60,000 nucleotides of DNA, taken from Prorocentrum cordatum (lineage: Eukaryota > Sar > Dinophyceae > Prorocentrales > Prorocentraceae). The translations under genes and the position numbers were made by a program. The notes beneath the pieces were generated by a model that was not told where the DNA came from, ran no database searches, and saw only the letters and a program-made list of their open reading frames with translations. Of this stretch, positions 13,736-24,955 are shown piece after piece (within the stretch, counting starts at the first letter, position 1; each line of letters begins with the position of its first letter). The stretch is taken from positions 373,698 through 433,697 of the forward strand of contig CAUYUJ010003058.1 of assembly GCA_963575745.1 (NCBI GenBank), in the 5' to 3' direction.

Positions 13736-14343
13736 ACAGGGTGATCCAGTGGTGCGTTTTCTGGGTCGCGTCGTCTTTGCGCGCGGTCTCGACCCCAGAG
13801 GATTTTCCGTTAGTCGTTGCGGCAAAGGTTATCAGCCCAACGCCGAGTGAAGGATTATTGGTTGGTGTGCGCGCGAGGTGTCAACGATGCTTTTCACGCG
13901 AATGTGAGCTTGCGTTGTGCACGCAGTGCGGCGTGCACGGCCACCCGCAATGTGCCAACCTTGAGTACTTCTCAGGGTACCAATTCTGTGGTACATGCGT
14001 GGTGGGAACCGCGCGCTAGTATGGCTCGTACGAGAATGGCTTTCGACAGGAGCAGTGGACGCGTTCTCTTGCTGAGCAGCGTACTACCTGGCGAGTCCGG
14101 GCCACAGGAGCACTGGTCTGTCAGTGTCCGTAGGAGTGGTTGTTGGAGGTGCAACGGCCACCGCTACTGGCGCGGCGTTTTCGCTCGTGCGTGGAGCAGT
14201 GCAAAAGGGGCGTGGGAAGGAATCATTTCTTCAGTGCCAATGGCCTTGCCAGCCCCGAACCGCCAGCAGAGCCACCTTCGACTCCTGTTCAGGCTACTTG
14301 GCGCGAGTCTCTCAGGCTGGAGCGAGCCGCCAGGCGGGCCTAG
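13687..14343 (+). pseudogene. PHD-like zinc-finger fragment, in-frame TAGs
   Basis: The frame opens in the C/G tract with no ATG, so the true 5' end is unknown and may be an exon boundary. From 13879 it encodes C-x2-C-x9-C-x2-C-x4-H-x2-C-x11-C-x2-C (CQRC, CTQC, HPQC, CGTC), the spacing of a C4HC3 PHD finger, a fold that usually binds histone tails and also occurs in some retroelement ORF1 or gag proteins. After a TAG at 14017 the same frame continues with coding-like sequence through another TAG at 14131 to a TAG at 14341. I infer one decayed or recoded ORF, probably the N-terminal part of the region that runs to 18193. The product is otherwise unrecognised. Confidence 0.45.
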
Positions 14344-15887
14344 TCCTTCCGCCGCGCCACCCGTGCTGCCCCTGGCCATTGCCTTGCGTGCCACACGGGC
14401 AACTTAAGGCCGAGCCCGCCATTTCCCTCCGGAGATTACGCGGGTTTTCTTGGGAGCTCGTTCTACTGCCGAGGGGGGCGCGACTGCCAGCTGAACCACC
14501 AGCTTTGCAGGGGCCAACTCGAAAGCAGGCCTTGGGCGACACGGCCGCGGACGACGCCGCGAAGGTTGCGCCGCCGAGCTGCTGCAAAAGCGGCTCTGAT
14601 GGCACGGCCCCTGGAGTGACCACAGCACCAACGGTTCGGGACCAGTCGGGAGGGCGGCCTTCGATAGGCCCCCTGGCCAGGATCCGTCGGGACGGACCCC
14701 CTCCGATGGGCTTGGCGGGACTTCGAGCGCTGGGGGCCCGTCGGGGCGGAACCCTAATCCATGGCAAAGTTCCGTCGAGATGGCCATCTTTCCGTGGTCT
14801 TGGCCTGGCTTCTCATTGTGCCCCGCGCTGCGTCAATGAGCTCAGCGACAGGATCAAACATTTGACGTCGGCAGTGGAGGGCTTGTCGACCACGGTAAAG
14901 AAACCCAAGAATCAGTCGAGCGCCTCGGAGACAGGGTGGAGCAGGTGGTGTTCGAGTGGGATGTCTGGCAGTCTGTCCAGGCCCAGGTCGAGCATCCCGA
15001 TTGCGGCACCGCGCCAACCAGAGCATTGCCAGCTGAGTTCCAGCGGCGCGCCGCGGAGCGGCAGGCCGACGCGGCGACCCCAATCCGAGCGCCGAGCGGC
15101 GCGACGCGCCGGCGGGGGATCAGGCCCCGAGCTCTGGCGCAGGAAACGTGGCCGAGGACGCTTTGGCCACCGAAGGGAGCCAGGGGGCCGGGCAGCTGCA
15201 GGAGCTGCCGCCGCAGCCAGCCACCGCGCCGACGGCGGGGCCCCCGATGCTGGACGGCGGCTGCGCGACGGCGAGCCCCCCCGCGGAGGGGGGCGAACCT
15301 CTCGACGGCGTCGCGGGGCCTAGGGTTGACCGTTCGACCCGCCGCTCCCAGGCGCGCGCAGCTGCATTCGCCAGGGCAGATGAGGCAGGGCATCTCCGAC
15401 GACCACGGCATCCTCCCCTGGGGCGAAGTCGCGTCGCGAAGTGGAGCGTTGGCCATTCGTTTGCTTGTGAACCCGCGGCGCGGAGGTCAGCGTCGACCAG
15501 GGGAACTTCGCAAGCGGGAGCGTAGCTCCGCGCGCGCAGCCACTCTCGGTGGCCGCCCTTGCGCCGCAGGCGATTCCTCCGAACGCCGACGACAATCGCG
15601 CGTTTTCTCTCCTGGGAGATGCACGGCCCGCGCGGCCCCAGGGGGGCCGCGCAGCAGCAGGGACAGGGTGTCCATCTGCACTGCAGCTGCAGAGCGCGAG
15701 ATCTGGGTCGCCGTCGCCGCGTGCGGGAGCGCCCGGAGGCTCGGCGCCGACTCCGCTCGAGCTTCCTGTCGGGGATGTGCCCCTGCAGTTTTCAGCGCCC
15801 GCCGTTTGCGCCACTTCAGCACTGTGCTATCGGAGGTCCTTCGCGCCTGGGCGCCCCCCTTGAAGGCTGAGGCACTGACAGACGCCC
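14344..15887 (+). pseudogene. frame-broken linker and coiled-coil region
   Basis: Coding-like peptides appear in changing plus-strand frames. At 14840-14900 one frame gives a heptad-like helix (ELSDRIKHLTSAVEGLSTTV). The helix appears to continue in another frame (ESVERLGDRVEQVVFEWDVW) to about 14980, so a coiled coil is split by a frameshift near 14900. Pro/Ala-rich linker follows (frame 1 from 15148, frame 3 from 15549), then a helical piece in frame 2 ending LKAEALTDAQE at about 15890. I treat this as the middle of one disrupted gene. No family is recognised. Confidence 0.35.
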
Positions 15888-17168
15888 AGGAGAGAGGAGC
15901 TCGTCGACGACGCGATCGCCGTCGAGAGCTCCTGGACGGAGAAGATCGACTCGACGCTGTTCGCCGACGGCGCCAATGGGTTCCTCGACGTGCTGAATGC
16001 CATCTGCATCGTCACGCAGCGCAGCCTGCCGCTGGAGAGGGCTAGGCCAGATGCCGGCGCAGCGAAATCAGCGCGCAGGACCATCCTCGACGCCGCGAGG
16101 CAAAGTGGCAACCCAACGGCAGAGCTCGCGCGTGGCCCCCGAACTGCTCATTGAGGTGCCCCGGCCCCGCGTCGCGCAGAATGCGGAGACGAGACTGCGA
16201 CCCAGAGCTTCATGCAAGCGATGCTGCACTTCGAGCAGACCTTCGACCTCGCGTTCGATAATATCGGCAGCTGGCGCGACGCCCTGGCGGGGCAGTCCGA
16301 CGGCAAGTTCCACCTCGCCAAGGGGGTTATGTCAGAGCTCTCCTCACCCTTCACTGGCGTTGCGGGCCCATCGACGAGGTGGCCAACGGCCAGCGTGCAC
16401 GCTGCCCTGGACGCAGTCACCGCTTGCCTCTCCAATGCCATCGAGCTCCCCCGGCGCGGCAACTGCACATCCATTCGCGTCTCCTGGGAGGCGATGGGCA
16501 AGCGCCTGGGGCAGTTGAGCGATCGCATCGTCGAGTTCCGCGCTGCGCGGCAGGAGCTCCAGGTGCGCTGGGAGGGCAGCGCAGAGGAGAGACAGGCGCT
16601 CGAGATCAAGCCCACCCCTGCGAAGGCACGCATCTTCGACATCACTACCAAGCTGAACGACAAGATCGCGAGCCTGATCTCATGCCATGATTGCCTCGAG
16701 GACTTGCACAGACGCTGGCGGGGTTGCATGATGGCCTTTTCGTCTCGCGCCAGCGCCCGCGCCGATGGGAAAGCTGACGAGGATGACCTGTCGAACCTCG
16801 CATCCGAGATCCCCCGCCATCGCACGGCGGGCACGCTGCCAGACTTCATTCCATTCGCCGCGCTCGCCGTTCATGTTGAAGCGCACATGGCCCAGCCCCA
16901 GAATTTCGATAATGGCGTCGTCAGCCTTGCGACGCTCGCGATGGCAATGAAGATGGCAGGCGGGCCAACTTTTGCACATGCAAAGTGCGCGGCGACGCTC
17001 GAAGACCTGATCGAGAATGCGCTCAGGGAGGGGGAGATCTTCGTCGCGTCGGTGGCATTGGCGACTCGGCAGGCGCAGTGGCTGCGCGAATGGCGTCGAT
17101 GGTCCATGGGCGGGCATCCCTCGCACTCGCTGAGAGGGCGGAGTTGTTGGGCAGGCCTAGGCTGTTAA
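15888..17168 (+). pseudogene. unrecognised helical protein, N-terminal half
   Basis: One frame runs from 15888 with strongly protein-like composition (REELVDDAIAVESSWTEKID onward), broken by a single TGA at 16152. It then continues in the same frame as a 318-residue stretch that is largely alpha-helical with amphipathic segments. Near the end the frame turns Trp-rich, and a better peptide (GRASLALAERAELLG) appears in the next frame at about 17080-17190. This places a frameshift at roughly 17060. No signal peptide, catalytic motif or known domain is evident. It could be a host gene copy or the gag-like ORF of an unrecognised element. Confidence 0.45.
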
Positions 17169-17187
17169 GTGATGAGGAAGTTGGGCG

Positions 17188-18193
17188 GTGCGAGGGATGC
17201 TGGGCCCAGACTCAATGGGCGAAAGTATTCCCTCTCGTGGCACGTCTACCCTGGTGGGCACGTCTCTGGTCGACATCGAGATCGAGCCCCGGTTCGCGGT
17301 GGGCGAGGTTCATAAGGACGTGCTTCGCAAGGCCAAGCCCGAGACCACATTCCAGATGACCTTCCGCGACGTGGCCAGTCCCGACAATATTCGCTTCGCG
17401 GACCTCACTTTCGACGTCGACTCGACTGGCCCGAAAGTTTTCGAGAAGCTTAAGAACCACGTGGCCCGACATGATCTGATCGCCTTCTTGGCGGCCAGCG
17501 GCGCGGACACTCTCCGAGCGCCATATTGCGTGAAGCTGGGCGGCGAGACGGAGAAATACATGGATCAAGCGGATGCCCTCGCGCTCATGGTCATCGCCGA
17601 CAGGGCGAGGGGCCTCTCCGCGTGCCGCGCCACTCTCCGGGGCATGCTCTTCACGAGCGCAGGCGGCACGAAGGCTCGGGACCTCGACCAAGCGACGCTC
17701 TACAAGGCCACGATCTACGTCCAGGACTCCGTCTCGCAGTGCATCTTGAAGCTCGACTCGCTGCTCAACTCGGACATTGCGCTACAGCTGGAGGGGAATG
17801 GATGGCAGCTCCCCCTGTCCATCCAAGCCTTGCGGGGCTGGCTCGACAACGCGGCCGTCTTCTCCAAGCGGTGCCGCGACGCCATCCTCGAGAATCTGGC
17901 GGACCAGCTGATGTTTCTTTCGGGCAAGTGCAGGGGGAGCATTCCCGCCTCGGGGGCGGCCTTTGCCCAGGGCAAGATGAACGTGAAGTTGGCCAGCCAG
18001 ATCTTCCAGGATAAGCTCGGCGTCGCGATCCTGAGCTACAGCGCAGTCCACGCGGGGCTCACGAGGCTCAGCGCGGCAGGGGGGGATGCGCGTCACGCCG
18101 ACGGCCCACACCCACGACCTCACAGCCAAGGTCGTCGCCGTCGGCATCGAGATGCTGGCCATGGGGCTTCAATGGGGACGCGGCGCGAGATGA
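17188..18193 (+). pseudogene. unrecognised helical protein, C-terminal half
   Basis: About 300 residues of coherent protein, including DVASPDNIRFADLTFDVD and alternating helical and beta-like segments. The frame breaks at a G7 run (18079-18085). One frame over, MRVTPTAHTHDLTAKVVAV continues cleanly to a TGA at 18191-18193, which I take as the natural C-terminus. A homopolymer-associated break suggests a length error rather than a mutation here. Its composition and direction match the upstream half, so I read 15888-18193 as one gene. I found no family match by eye. Confidence 0.45.
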
Positions 18194-18857
18194 TGGGGGG
18201 GGGCTCGGGGGGGCGACGGGAGGGAAGGGGAAGGGAGGGCCGCGCGTAACGCTGAACCCAGGTGAAATTGGCGAGGAATCCCCTCCGCAGGAGGGCGAAG
18301 AGGAGAGGGGGGAAAACGTGGGGGCGATCTTATACTAAGCGCGTTGCGTGTCCTTGAAGCTCCCACCCAAAGAAAGGCAATCCAAGCTTCGGTGATGATG
18401 AGGAGGGTTGACCTTGTTGACCGAGTGCGACACAACACCAGATGGAGGCAAGAAGGCAGCAGACTTCTTGCAGAAACGCCGTGTTCATAAAAACGATGGG
18501 TTCCCGCAGGCCTTCTGGGGGGAATTGGCAGCCATGGGAGATTCCGGCAGTGGGTTCGTTCGGCTGGACAGCTCGGCGAAGGCGATGGGCGACGAGCAGG
18601 GCTACGCGGTCGAGCGGGCCAAAAGCGGCACGGTCGGCGGCGGCAGCGATAGGAGAACGCCAACGCCGAAGGCGAAGGTGTCCTCCAGCAGCGCGGCGAG
18701 CACCACCAAGCAGAATGCAGTGAAGACTGAGGCGGACTACGAGAGCGCTGCGTCTGCGGAGCCGCCGCCCGACTCGAACCCAGAGGGCAGGTCAGGGTCG
18801 CCGGCCCCAAGGGCGCCAGCAGTGAGGAGCGGGCTTCGCCGCTGCAAGAAGTAAGCG
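18194..18857 (+). other. spacer with a short Ser/Ala-rich ORF
   Basis: Frame 3 from 18246 gives an acidic peptide (VTLNPGEIGEESPPQEGEEE) ending in TAA at 18336. A second frame from 18408 to TAA at 18857 gives about 148 residues that start without ATG: a charged region (KKAADFLQKRRVHKNDG), then a Ser/Thr/Ala-rich tail with KAKVSSSSAAS and a basic end (RSGLRRCKK). Both look more protein-like than the surroundings, but neither matches a family I know. They may be trailing exons of the upstream gene or chance. Confidence 0.3.
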
Positions 18858-21800
18858 TGCAGAGTGGGATACGAGGAGCGGCGTCTAGGGAAAAGGGTTG
18901 CATATAATGATTGATGCGCAGAGGACTTGGCTCTATAATGCGATGCCCTCCTGCTCATTCCCCCGGCCCCCTACCCCCCAGCATTTCTCCTCACCCTCTC
19001 GGTTTCGCCCCCCCGCAGCCTGAACAACCTCCGCACCCACTGCCGCTCTCACGCCCGCCCCCACGCGAGGAGAGGAGGGGGGGCGGGGGGGGAGGGGGGC
19101 GGGAGCTAGATGAGGTAGAGAGGAAGCTGTAGCACGACCACACTCTTCAGATATGATGTGGCCCTTCGCGAGGGGCTCCTCGCGCGCTGGGTCCGTGGGC
19201 CACCCCTACCTCCGCGTCCTCCTCGCCCCCCCCCAGCCGCCGCCTGCCCTGTCTCTGTGCCACGACTACGAGTTCAGTCGACGGGTGGCGCCAGCGCCGA
19301 GGTCGCGAGAACACGGCCATAGAGAACGAAATATGGAAGCTCGGCATCGTTGATCTCTAATCCCTCTTCCCTCTCTTCCCTCCGGCCGCCCCCCGCCATC
19401 CTGCTCCCAGCCCTTCGTCATCGCATGCGTCCTCTTCCACCTCCCCGCCCCATCTCCGACTCCTCTCTGTCCTTCTTCTCCCGCTCTGTCTCGACCCCCT
19501 TTTTGTTCCTACCTCTAGCGTTGCCGAGTTGCCCGCCACACCCCGCTTCCGGCTCGTGGCGCGGAGCCTACCTTGAAACGGGAGGAGGGAGAGGAACGAG
19601 GCGGGCGTGACGAGGGGAGGGAGGGAGGGAGAGAATCGAGGGAGGTGAGGATGGGAAATGAGTAACATGAGGACGGGGAGGAGTAGGCAGATGGGGGATG
19701 CGGGGCGCAGGGAGGAGGAGGGGGGGAATGGCGGGAAACGCATCGCTTGAATAGGTCGCCTTGTGGACCGTATGAGTTGCTTTGGATCGTGAGGGCAACG
19801 GGTGCCTGCGTCGCTAGCCAGACCTATGCGTTCGGACTGCTTGGCCGATGGTCGTTCGCACGTCTGGTGTTGACGACCATAGCGTTCGACGCCCTTTACG
19901 GCCCCCCCGTCTTGATTTCTGGGGGCCCCTATAGCCTCAGGCCACCCAGGCGGCTGCAAATGATGCGGGGGCACGATCGGGGGGGAGCGGCGCCGTGTCC
20001 GCAGCGCGCGCGGCAGGCAGCTGACGCAGCGGGCCGATTCTGAGTTGGCGCGCGCGCGTCGTTTCGCCTCAGGCGGACCATCGCGCGATCAGCAGATGCG
20101 GACGCGAAGGCTCGTCGCCGAACGCTGGGCGCGCATCGCGGCACCCAGGCACAATGCAACGTCGGTCGTCGCGCGCGCCTTTTTCTCGACTGCGCGGCAA
20201 GGGAGGTCGCAAGTACGCCGCGGCCCGTCCCTCGCCCGCGCGCCACTCAGCCTCTTCGCCGATACTGGTGCATATTTGGCGGAAGCGGCGCGTTGGCGAT
20301 TTCGCGACGCGCCGACTGGCCAGGCGCCTCTTTCGCCCACCCGCCCTGCCATTCTGGGGCTCATCCGCTGCGGTGCCCGCTTGGTTGTATTCCGTTTCGG
20401 CTGAGTGGTTGCATCCGGGTGCTTGTGCCGTGGCATTTCGGTTGGCAGGACCTGCGACGCGCAGGGAGGCCGAACGCGGTGTCGCGGCTAGCGCGCCGCA
20501 CCCAGCGCGGGTGCGGTTGCTCGTTGGGCCGGACGCTTTCAGGAACAATCGCCATCCGATTGTGGCCGGCGCGCTCGTATACCCCCTCCTCGTTCCTCGC
20601 TGTCGTCCATCCCCCTCCCCACCCCCTTCCTTGCCCTTCCCCCCCATCCCCGTCCTTCCCCTCGCCTTCCTTCCCCTCCCACTCCCCCGCGCGAGCCGCG
20701 GTTTCTAGCGATGCGGTAGGCAGGCGGAGCTACTTCTCCCCGTCCTGTGTCGCTCCCCCCGCGGAGGTCGTCCAGAGCGCGCGGCGCATGGTTGCCGCGC
20801 GCCGGCTGCGCCTGCGCAGACTCCGCGCGGCGCGTTCCATCGAGCTGGCCTGGCGGCCCCCGCTTCCCGCCTGCTGCCCCACGAGGGGGGGTGAAGACGG
20901 AGGGAAAAAGGGAGAAAGGGAGGGGCGGAGGATCCAGACATGTTCGGGCCGTGCAACCAAAACACGGCGTATGTTGTGGTTGTTGGCAAATTTCGGCGTC
21001 TATAGGTCCTCACAGGCCTCTGGGGAATCCCGTTGTGAAAGGAATAACGTGGGGAATCCCGTTGTGGTTGTGGGGAATCCTGTTGTGAAAGGAGTAACGT
21101 TTTTCATTTGCGACCACGTGAGGGCTTGACCGAGGGCGACGGTCTCGTAAATGTCCGCGACGGGAGGAAGTTGCGGCAGCCTTTACCGCCACCTCCCGCG
21201 CTTGCACCCTCGCCAGGAGCACGCAGCCTCGCCGTAGGGACCAAACCACACCTCCCTTGGGGATGGGTACTATCCCCCAGGAGGACCGAGGAGCGGAGGA
21301 GGAGGAAGAGGAAGATCAGGAGGAGGAGGAGGAGGAGGGACAGGTTGGCCCGAGGAACGTGGATCTTGCTCCTGTCTAGGCCTCGGGCGGGGAGTCCTCC
21401 CAGAGATTTCCGGGGACTTCCAGAGACCGCGAGATGCCTCGGGAGGGAGGGGATTCAGAAAGGAGAGGGGGACGGCGGAAGGGAAGAGGGGAACAAGGGG
21501 TAACAAGGGGGGAAAAGGGGAAGGGGCGGGAAGAGGGGGGGGGGACCGAGGGTTGAGGACCTTCAGATGTTTGGATGCGTTTGGCGTTTGTTTGAGCCTC
21601 TGCGGGCGTCCTTGTCGTCACAGGTCCGCCTCGAGGATGTGGTCAGATCGCGCCCTGGGACAGGCCTCGGTTTCGATTCTTGCGTGAGGGGGGGGGGGGC
21701 GCCGGGAAAGGCACCCAACAAGGGCCCGTGAGGCAGAGGGTGCGGTTTCGCCGTCCCAGTGAGGGTGCTGGCGGGCAGCGGGGCCACTGCACGGCGCGCC

Positions 21801-22230
21801 TGCCCGCTCTCGTTTCGCTCCCGCGGCACGAGTTTCGGGCCCCCCTTGGGAGCCTCGCTTGCCCTCATCGCTCAGTGGCGGGGCGCAGGGAGCGCAAGAG
21901 CGCCAGCGCAAGTGCGCGTGCTTCCCACGGCCTCTTCCACCACGTCCTACCTGCTGCGGGGAAGGGCAGACTGGAGCCCCGGAGAGGTGAGACGGGGGCC
22001 GAGCGCCACAAGGGGGGGGAGGCGGAGGGAGACGCCCCGAGGGGGGTGGCCGAGGGACGCAGCGCGCACCACCCCCAATGGCAGGGCCGAAAAGTTCCGA
22101 GTTTGCAGATCCAGCAGGCGCATCGCCGCCGCACGTCCGGCCGCGTCGGCTGGGGAGCAGCAGCCGCGGGGGGGAGGGCAGCGGCGTCTCCTCCTGCTTC
22201 TGCTTCCTCCTCCTCCCTCCCCGCCCCACA
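18858..22230. other. GC-rich spacer, no gene recognised
   Basis: I see no supportable gene. There are C- and G-rich tracts (18960-19100, 20600-20700, 21260-21560) and complex sequence at 19750-20560. A small tandem repeat of GGGGAATCC(C/T)(G/T)GTTGTG occurs at 21025-21090. Open frames are Arg/Pro/Ala-rich with no domain. Confidence 0.6.
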
Positions 22231-22960
22231 ACTGTTCGATATTTCTATGTATATATATATATATTCAGTGTGAGTGATACCCGCCTTTCTCCCTCGAGGA
22301 CGTCCTGAGAGTCGTGCGCCCCCACTGCTTTCACAAGCGCAGGGATTCGTACGAGCTTTTCTCCCCAACCAGTGCTTGCACTTCGGGGTTCTTGCTGCTC
22401 TCACGAATGAGACTGGATAGGGGTCGCCGGGTTTTCGCGACGTTGCGGGCCCGTGCCGCCTCGTGGGCGTCTTGTGGGCGCGGGGGGGGTATGTCGAGGT
22501 TGCGCCGCGTTGCCGCCCGTGCCGCCTCGTGGGCGCCTCGTGAGGGCCCCGCGTTTGAGGGGTATGCTGGGGGGTATGTTGGGTTTTTTGCTTCGTTGCC
22601 GCCCGTTCCGCCGCGTTGACGTCCCGCGCGCGGGGGGTATGTAGGGGCTTCGCCATGTTGCCGCCCGTGCCGCCTCGTGGGCGCTTCGTGGGCGCCCCGT
22701 GCTCTGATCTTACGCGACGTCGCCTTCACCACGTCGCTTGCACGACAAAGCTCACACCACTTAGCTCACACAGCGTAGATTTCACGACCGAGCTGTCACC
22801 ACATAGCGTACGCCACACAGCTGACGCCGCATCTAGTACACAACCTAGCTTGCACCGCATACCTTACAACACGTAGCTTTCGCCTCCAGTCCGATCCGCT
22901 TAGTTTTCACGGCAGATCGTGCACCCTACATCGTTCACCGTGTGGTATGTTTCTCCATGG
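22231..22960. repeat. TA tract and degenerate dispersed repeat, copy 1
   Basis: A short TATATA tract lies at 22248-22265. 22430-22690 repeats variants of GTTGCCGCCCGTGCCGCCTCGTGGGCG three to four times. 22720-22900 is a run of loosely related ACGTAGCTTGCACC-like units. The same succession of motifs recurs at 33500-34130, so this is a dispersed composite repeat. Confidence 0.6.
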
Positions 22961-22969
22961 TTCGCATTG

Positions 22970-23056
22970 CACACATATATATAGATGTGTGTACATAGAT
23001 GTATACATATACAAACACATATATATATGTGTAAACATATATATATATATATATGT
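22970..23056. repeat. TA-rich microsatellite at left edge of element 1
   Basis: Irregular TATATA/CATATA DNA abutting the retroelement end at 23057. A similar TA tract begins about 20 bp beyond the other end (31317-31400), so the element appears to have inserted into TA-rich DNA. Confidence 0.85.
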
Positions 23057-23403
23057 ATTTCAGGTGCGATGCCCAAAGAACGGGGCCCCACCCCAGGGAA
23101 CCTTAAGAGGACCTAAGAGAGCCTTAGCCTACAGCCCTAGACGCCACACCCTAGAGGCTCTGGGCACTTGGGCCCTAGAGGCCGGGACGTGCCTGCGCGT
23201 GGCGCTACTGAATACGAAACTCACTTAACGTTTTCCTGCACGGACCTCGAGAGATAACTTGTTATCATTCACTGCTGAGAAATATTCACATCTGTGTGCG
23301 GTCAGCGCACACCTCCCCGGCAGACTGCAATGAACGTGACATCTGATTGAGATAGCCTGCGTTGAAAGAAAAGCACTCGGTCGACCTGATCTCCGCTAGG
23401 TCC
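23057..23403 (-). repeat. split direct repeat B2
   Basis: 347 bp, matching 23667-24012 with one single-base gap (GATGCCC versus GATCCC) and a few substitutions. It forms the outer 3' end of element 1 and borders the TA tract. Confidence 0.9.
23253..23266. promoter_or_regulatory. perfect palindrome GATAAC-TT-GTTATC in B2
   Basis: Two 6-bp inverted arms around a TT centre, conserved in the B1 copy at 23872-23885. Inverted arms around a short spacer are typical of tyrosine-recombinase core sites, but a transcription-related hairpin is equally possible. Function is inferred only. Confidence 0.35.
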
Positions 23404-23533
23404 GAGCGAGGGGGAGGGATGCCTGAAGGGAAACGGTAGGAACCCCGCTGCGTGGTGCTGACCACGGCTCGGGGGGGACGGCAGAACGAACGGGCAGCAA
23501 GTGAGACCTGTACCGAGGACCGAGGGCTGGGAG

Positions 23534-23668
23534 GGTGCCTTGAACTTGAAACGGTTTCGGGCGCAGGCAAGACCTGGAGACAACGTCCGAAACAACAAGA
23601 CATATCCCACCCTATGGCCCCTTCGCTGACCTATCTGAAAATCAACGTTCACAAACTCACTCACCCAT
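23534..23668 (-). repeat. split direct repeat A2
   Basis: 135 bp matching A1 (31165-31299) at all but three positions. It directly abuts B1. The first codons of the gag-frame ORF (MSCCFGRCLQ) are present here as well, as expected for a duplicated 5' end. Confidence 0.9.
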
Positions 23669-24012
23669 TTCAGGTGCGATCCCAAAGAACGGGGCCCCAC
23701 CCCAGGGAACCTTAAGATGACCTAAGAGAGCCTTAGCCTACAGCCCTAGACGCCACACCCTAGAGGCTCTGGGCACTTGGGCCCTAGAGGCCGGGACGTG
23801 CCTGCGCGTGGCGCTACTGAATACGAAATTCACTCAACGTTTTCCTGCACGGACCTCGAGAGATAACTTGTTATCATTCACTTCTGAGAAATATTCACAT
23901 CTGTGTGCGGTCAGCGCACACCTCCCCGGCAGACTGCAATGAACGTGACATCTGATTGAGATAGCCTGCGTTGAAAGAAAAGCACTCGGTCGACCTGATC
24001 TTCGCTAGGTCC
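23667..24012 (-). repeat. split direct repeat B1
   Basis: 346 bp copy of B2, lying just inside the element after the last ORF. Homology to B2 ends at TTCGCTAGGTCC. Confidence 0.9.
23872..23885. promoter_or_regulatory. palindrome GATAAC-TT-GTTATC in B1
   Basis: Second copy of the perfect inverted repeat found in B2; both arms and spacer are unchanged between the copies. Confidence 0.35.
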
Positions 24013-24042
24013 TCGCTCCACCAACCCGTACTCGCTTGCGGC

Positions 24043-24955
24043 CTATGCTGAGGGCTCGGGCACGCTGTGGCTGTCGCCCTCGCCCGTCTTTGTGTCCGGG
24101 GAGCCCTCGTCGGCGGCGGTCCCGTCGGCGGCGGAGGACTCGTCCTCGGCGCCAGGCGCCGATGACGAGCGAAAGGCCCCGTTCCCGTCTCGCGGCCAAA
24201 CCCAAGCGGCTAGGCGCTTGCTCCACCTCCAGATCCTCATCGGCACTGAGGGTGGTGTGATGGCTGGAGCGTGCTGTAGGGCTGACTTGGATAGAGTGAG
24301 GTCTGGCTTGTCGATAGTCGCCTGGATAGCTTCTTGCAGCAGCTCTGAGATCCGAACCGTCTGAGTGGTAGCGTCCTCGGTCAGCGACCACAAGGGATTG
24401 GCCCAGCGTGCGTTGTAGGTAACACCTGCGGTCCTCCAGGCCAAGCCCACGTGGCCCGTATCGAACCAGGCCATCCAGAGTTCCAGGGAGGTATAGGATG
24501 AGTCGCTGATGAAGAGGTGCTTGTGTACTTCCACCAGCGGGCGAGAAGGTGATGCAAAAATCAAAAATATCCGCCAACGCCTGGAGCCAGTGGTCGGGCA
24601 GTCCCATCACCGCTCGAGCCTCTGGCGTAGTCAGTGCGTCCTCGGCGTACTCGTTTCCATCGACAAAGATGCGGCCGGCGGAACTGTTGACCGTAACATT
24701 CGTGAGGTCGATGCCTTCTCAAGCGGTCTCGGCGAGGCTGAGGGTGTTGTCGGTGAGGGCGCTGAAGTTCCGTGCCGCACTCGACGACACGTTCGCACCT
24801 GCGCCCATCATGCGGCCTGCCGCCCCTCCGACCTCCTCGGCCACGTCCGAGGCGATGCTCATCGAGCGTGCGAACAGGGGGCTCCACGCCGTAGTCAGTA
24901 GCACCGCCATGATGAGCACCGCACAGTTGCAGCTCCCGCTGCAGCTGGAAGACAT
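24043..24955 (-). CDS. element 1 ORF4, putative membrane protein (frame-broken)
   Basis: A fourth coding region lies between the recombinase and repeat B1. From the ATG at 24955 the frame starts with a Cys/Ser-rich stretch and a single hydrophobic segment (NCAVLIMAVLLTTAW), followed by a Gly/Ala/Ser-rich region. Four N-glycosylation sequons cluster after the membrane segment: NVS and NFS in this frame, then NVT and NSS one frame over, after the in-frame stop near 24719. A further frame change near 24560 leads to an aromatic-rich region (ELWMAWFDTGHVGLAW) and an acidic Glu/Asp/Ser/Pro tail ending about 30 bp from B1. At least two frame changes are needed to join it. A type II or signal-anchored membrane protein is a reasonable inference, and an envelope-like role is only a speculation. 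I know of no homologue. Confidence 0.45.

Noticed and set aside
23057-24012. Element 1 as an ordinary LTR retrotransposon
   Set aside because: Repeat halves are split between the ends rather than forming two full flanking LTRs, and the integration enzyme is a tyrosine recombinase, not a DDE integrase.
24043-24955. ORF4 as a retroviral-type envelope gene
   Set aside because: Only a membrane segment and sequons support it; there is no fusion-peptide-like or processing motif, so I leave it as an unknown membrane protein.
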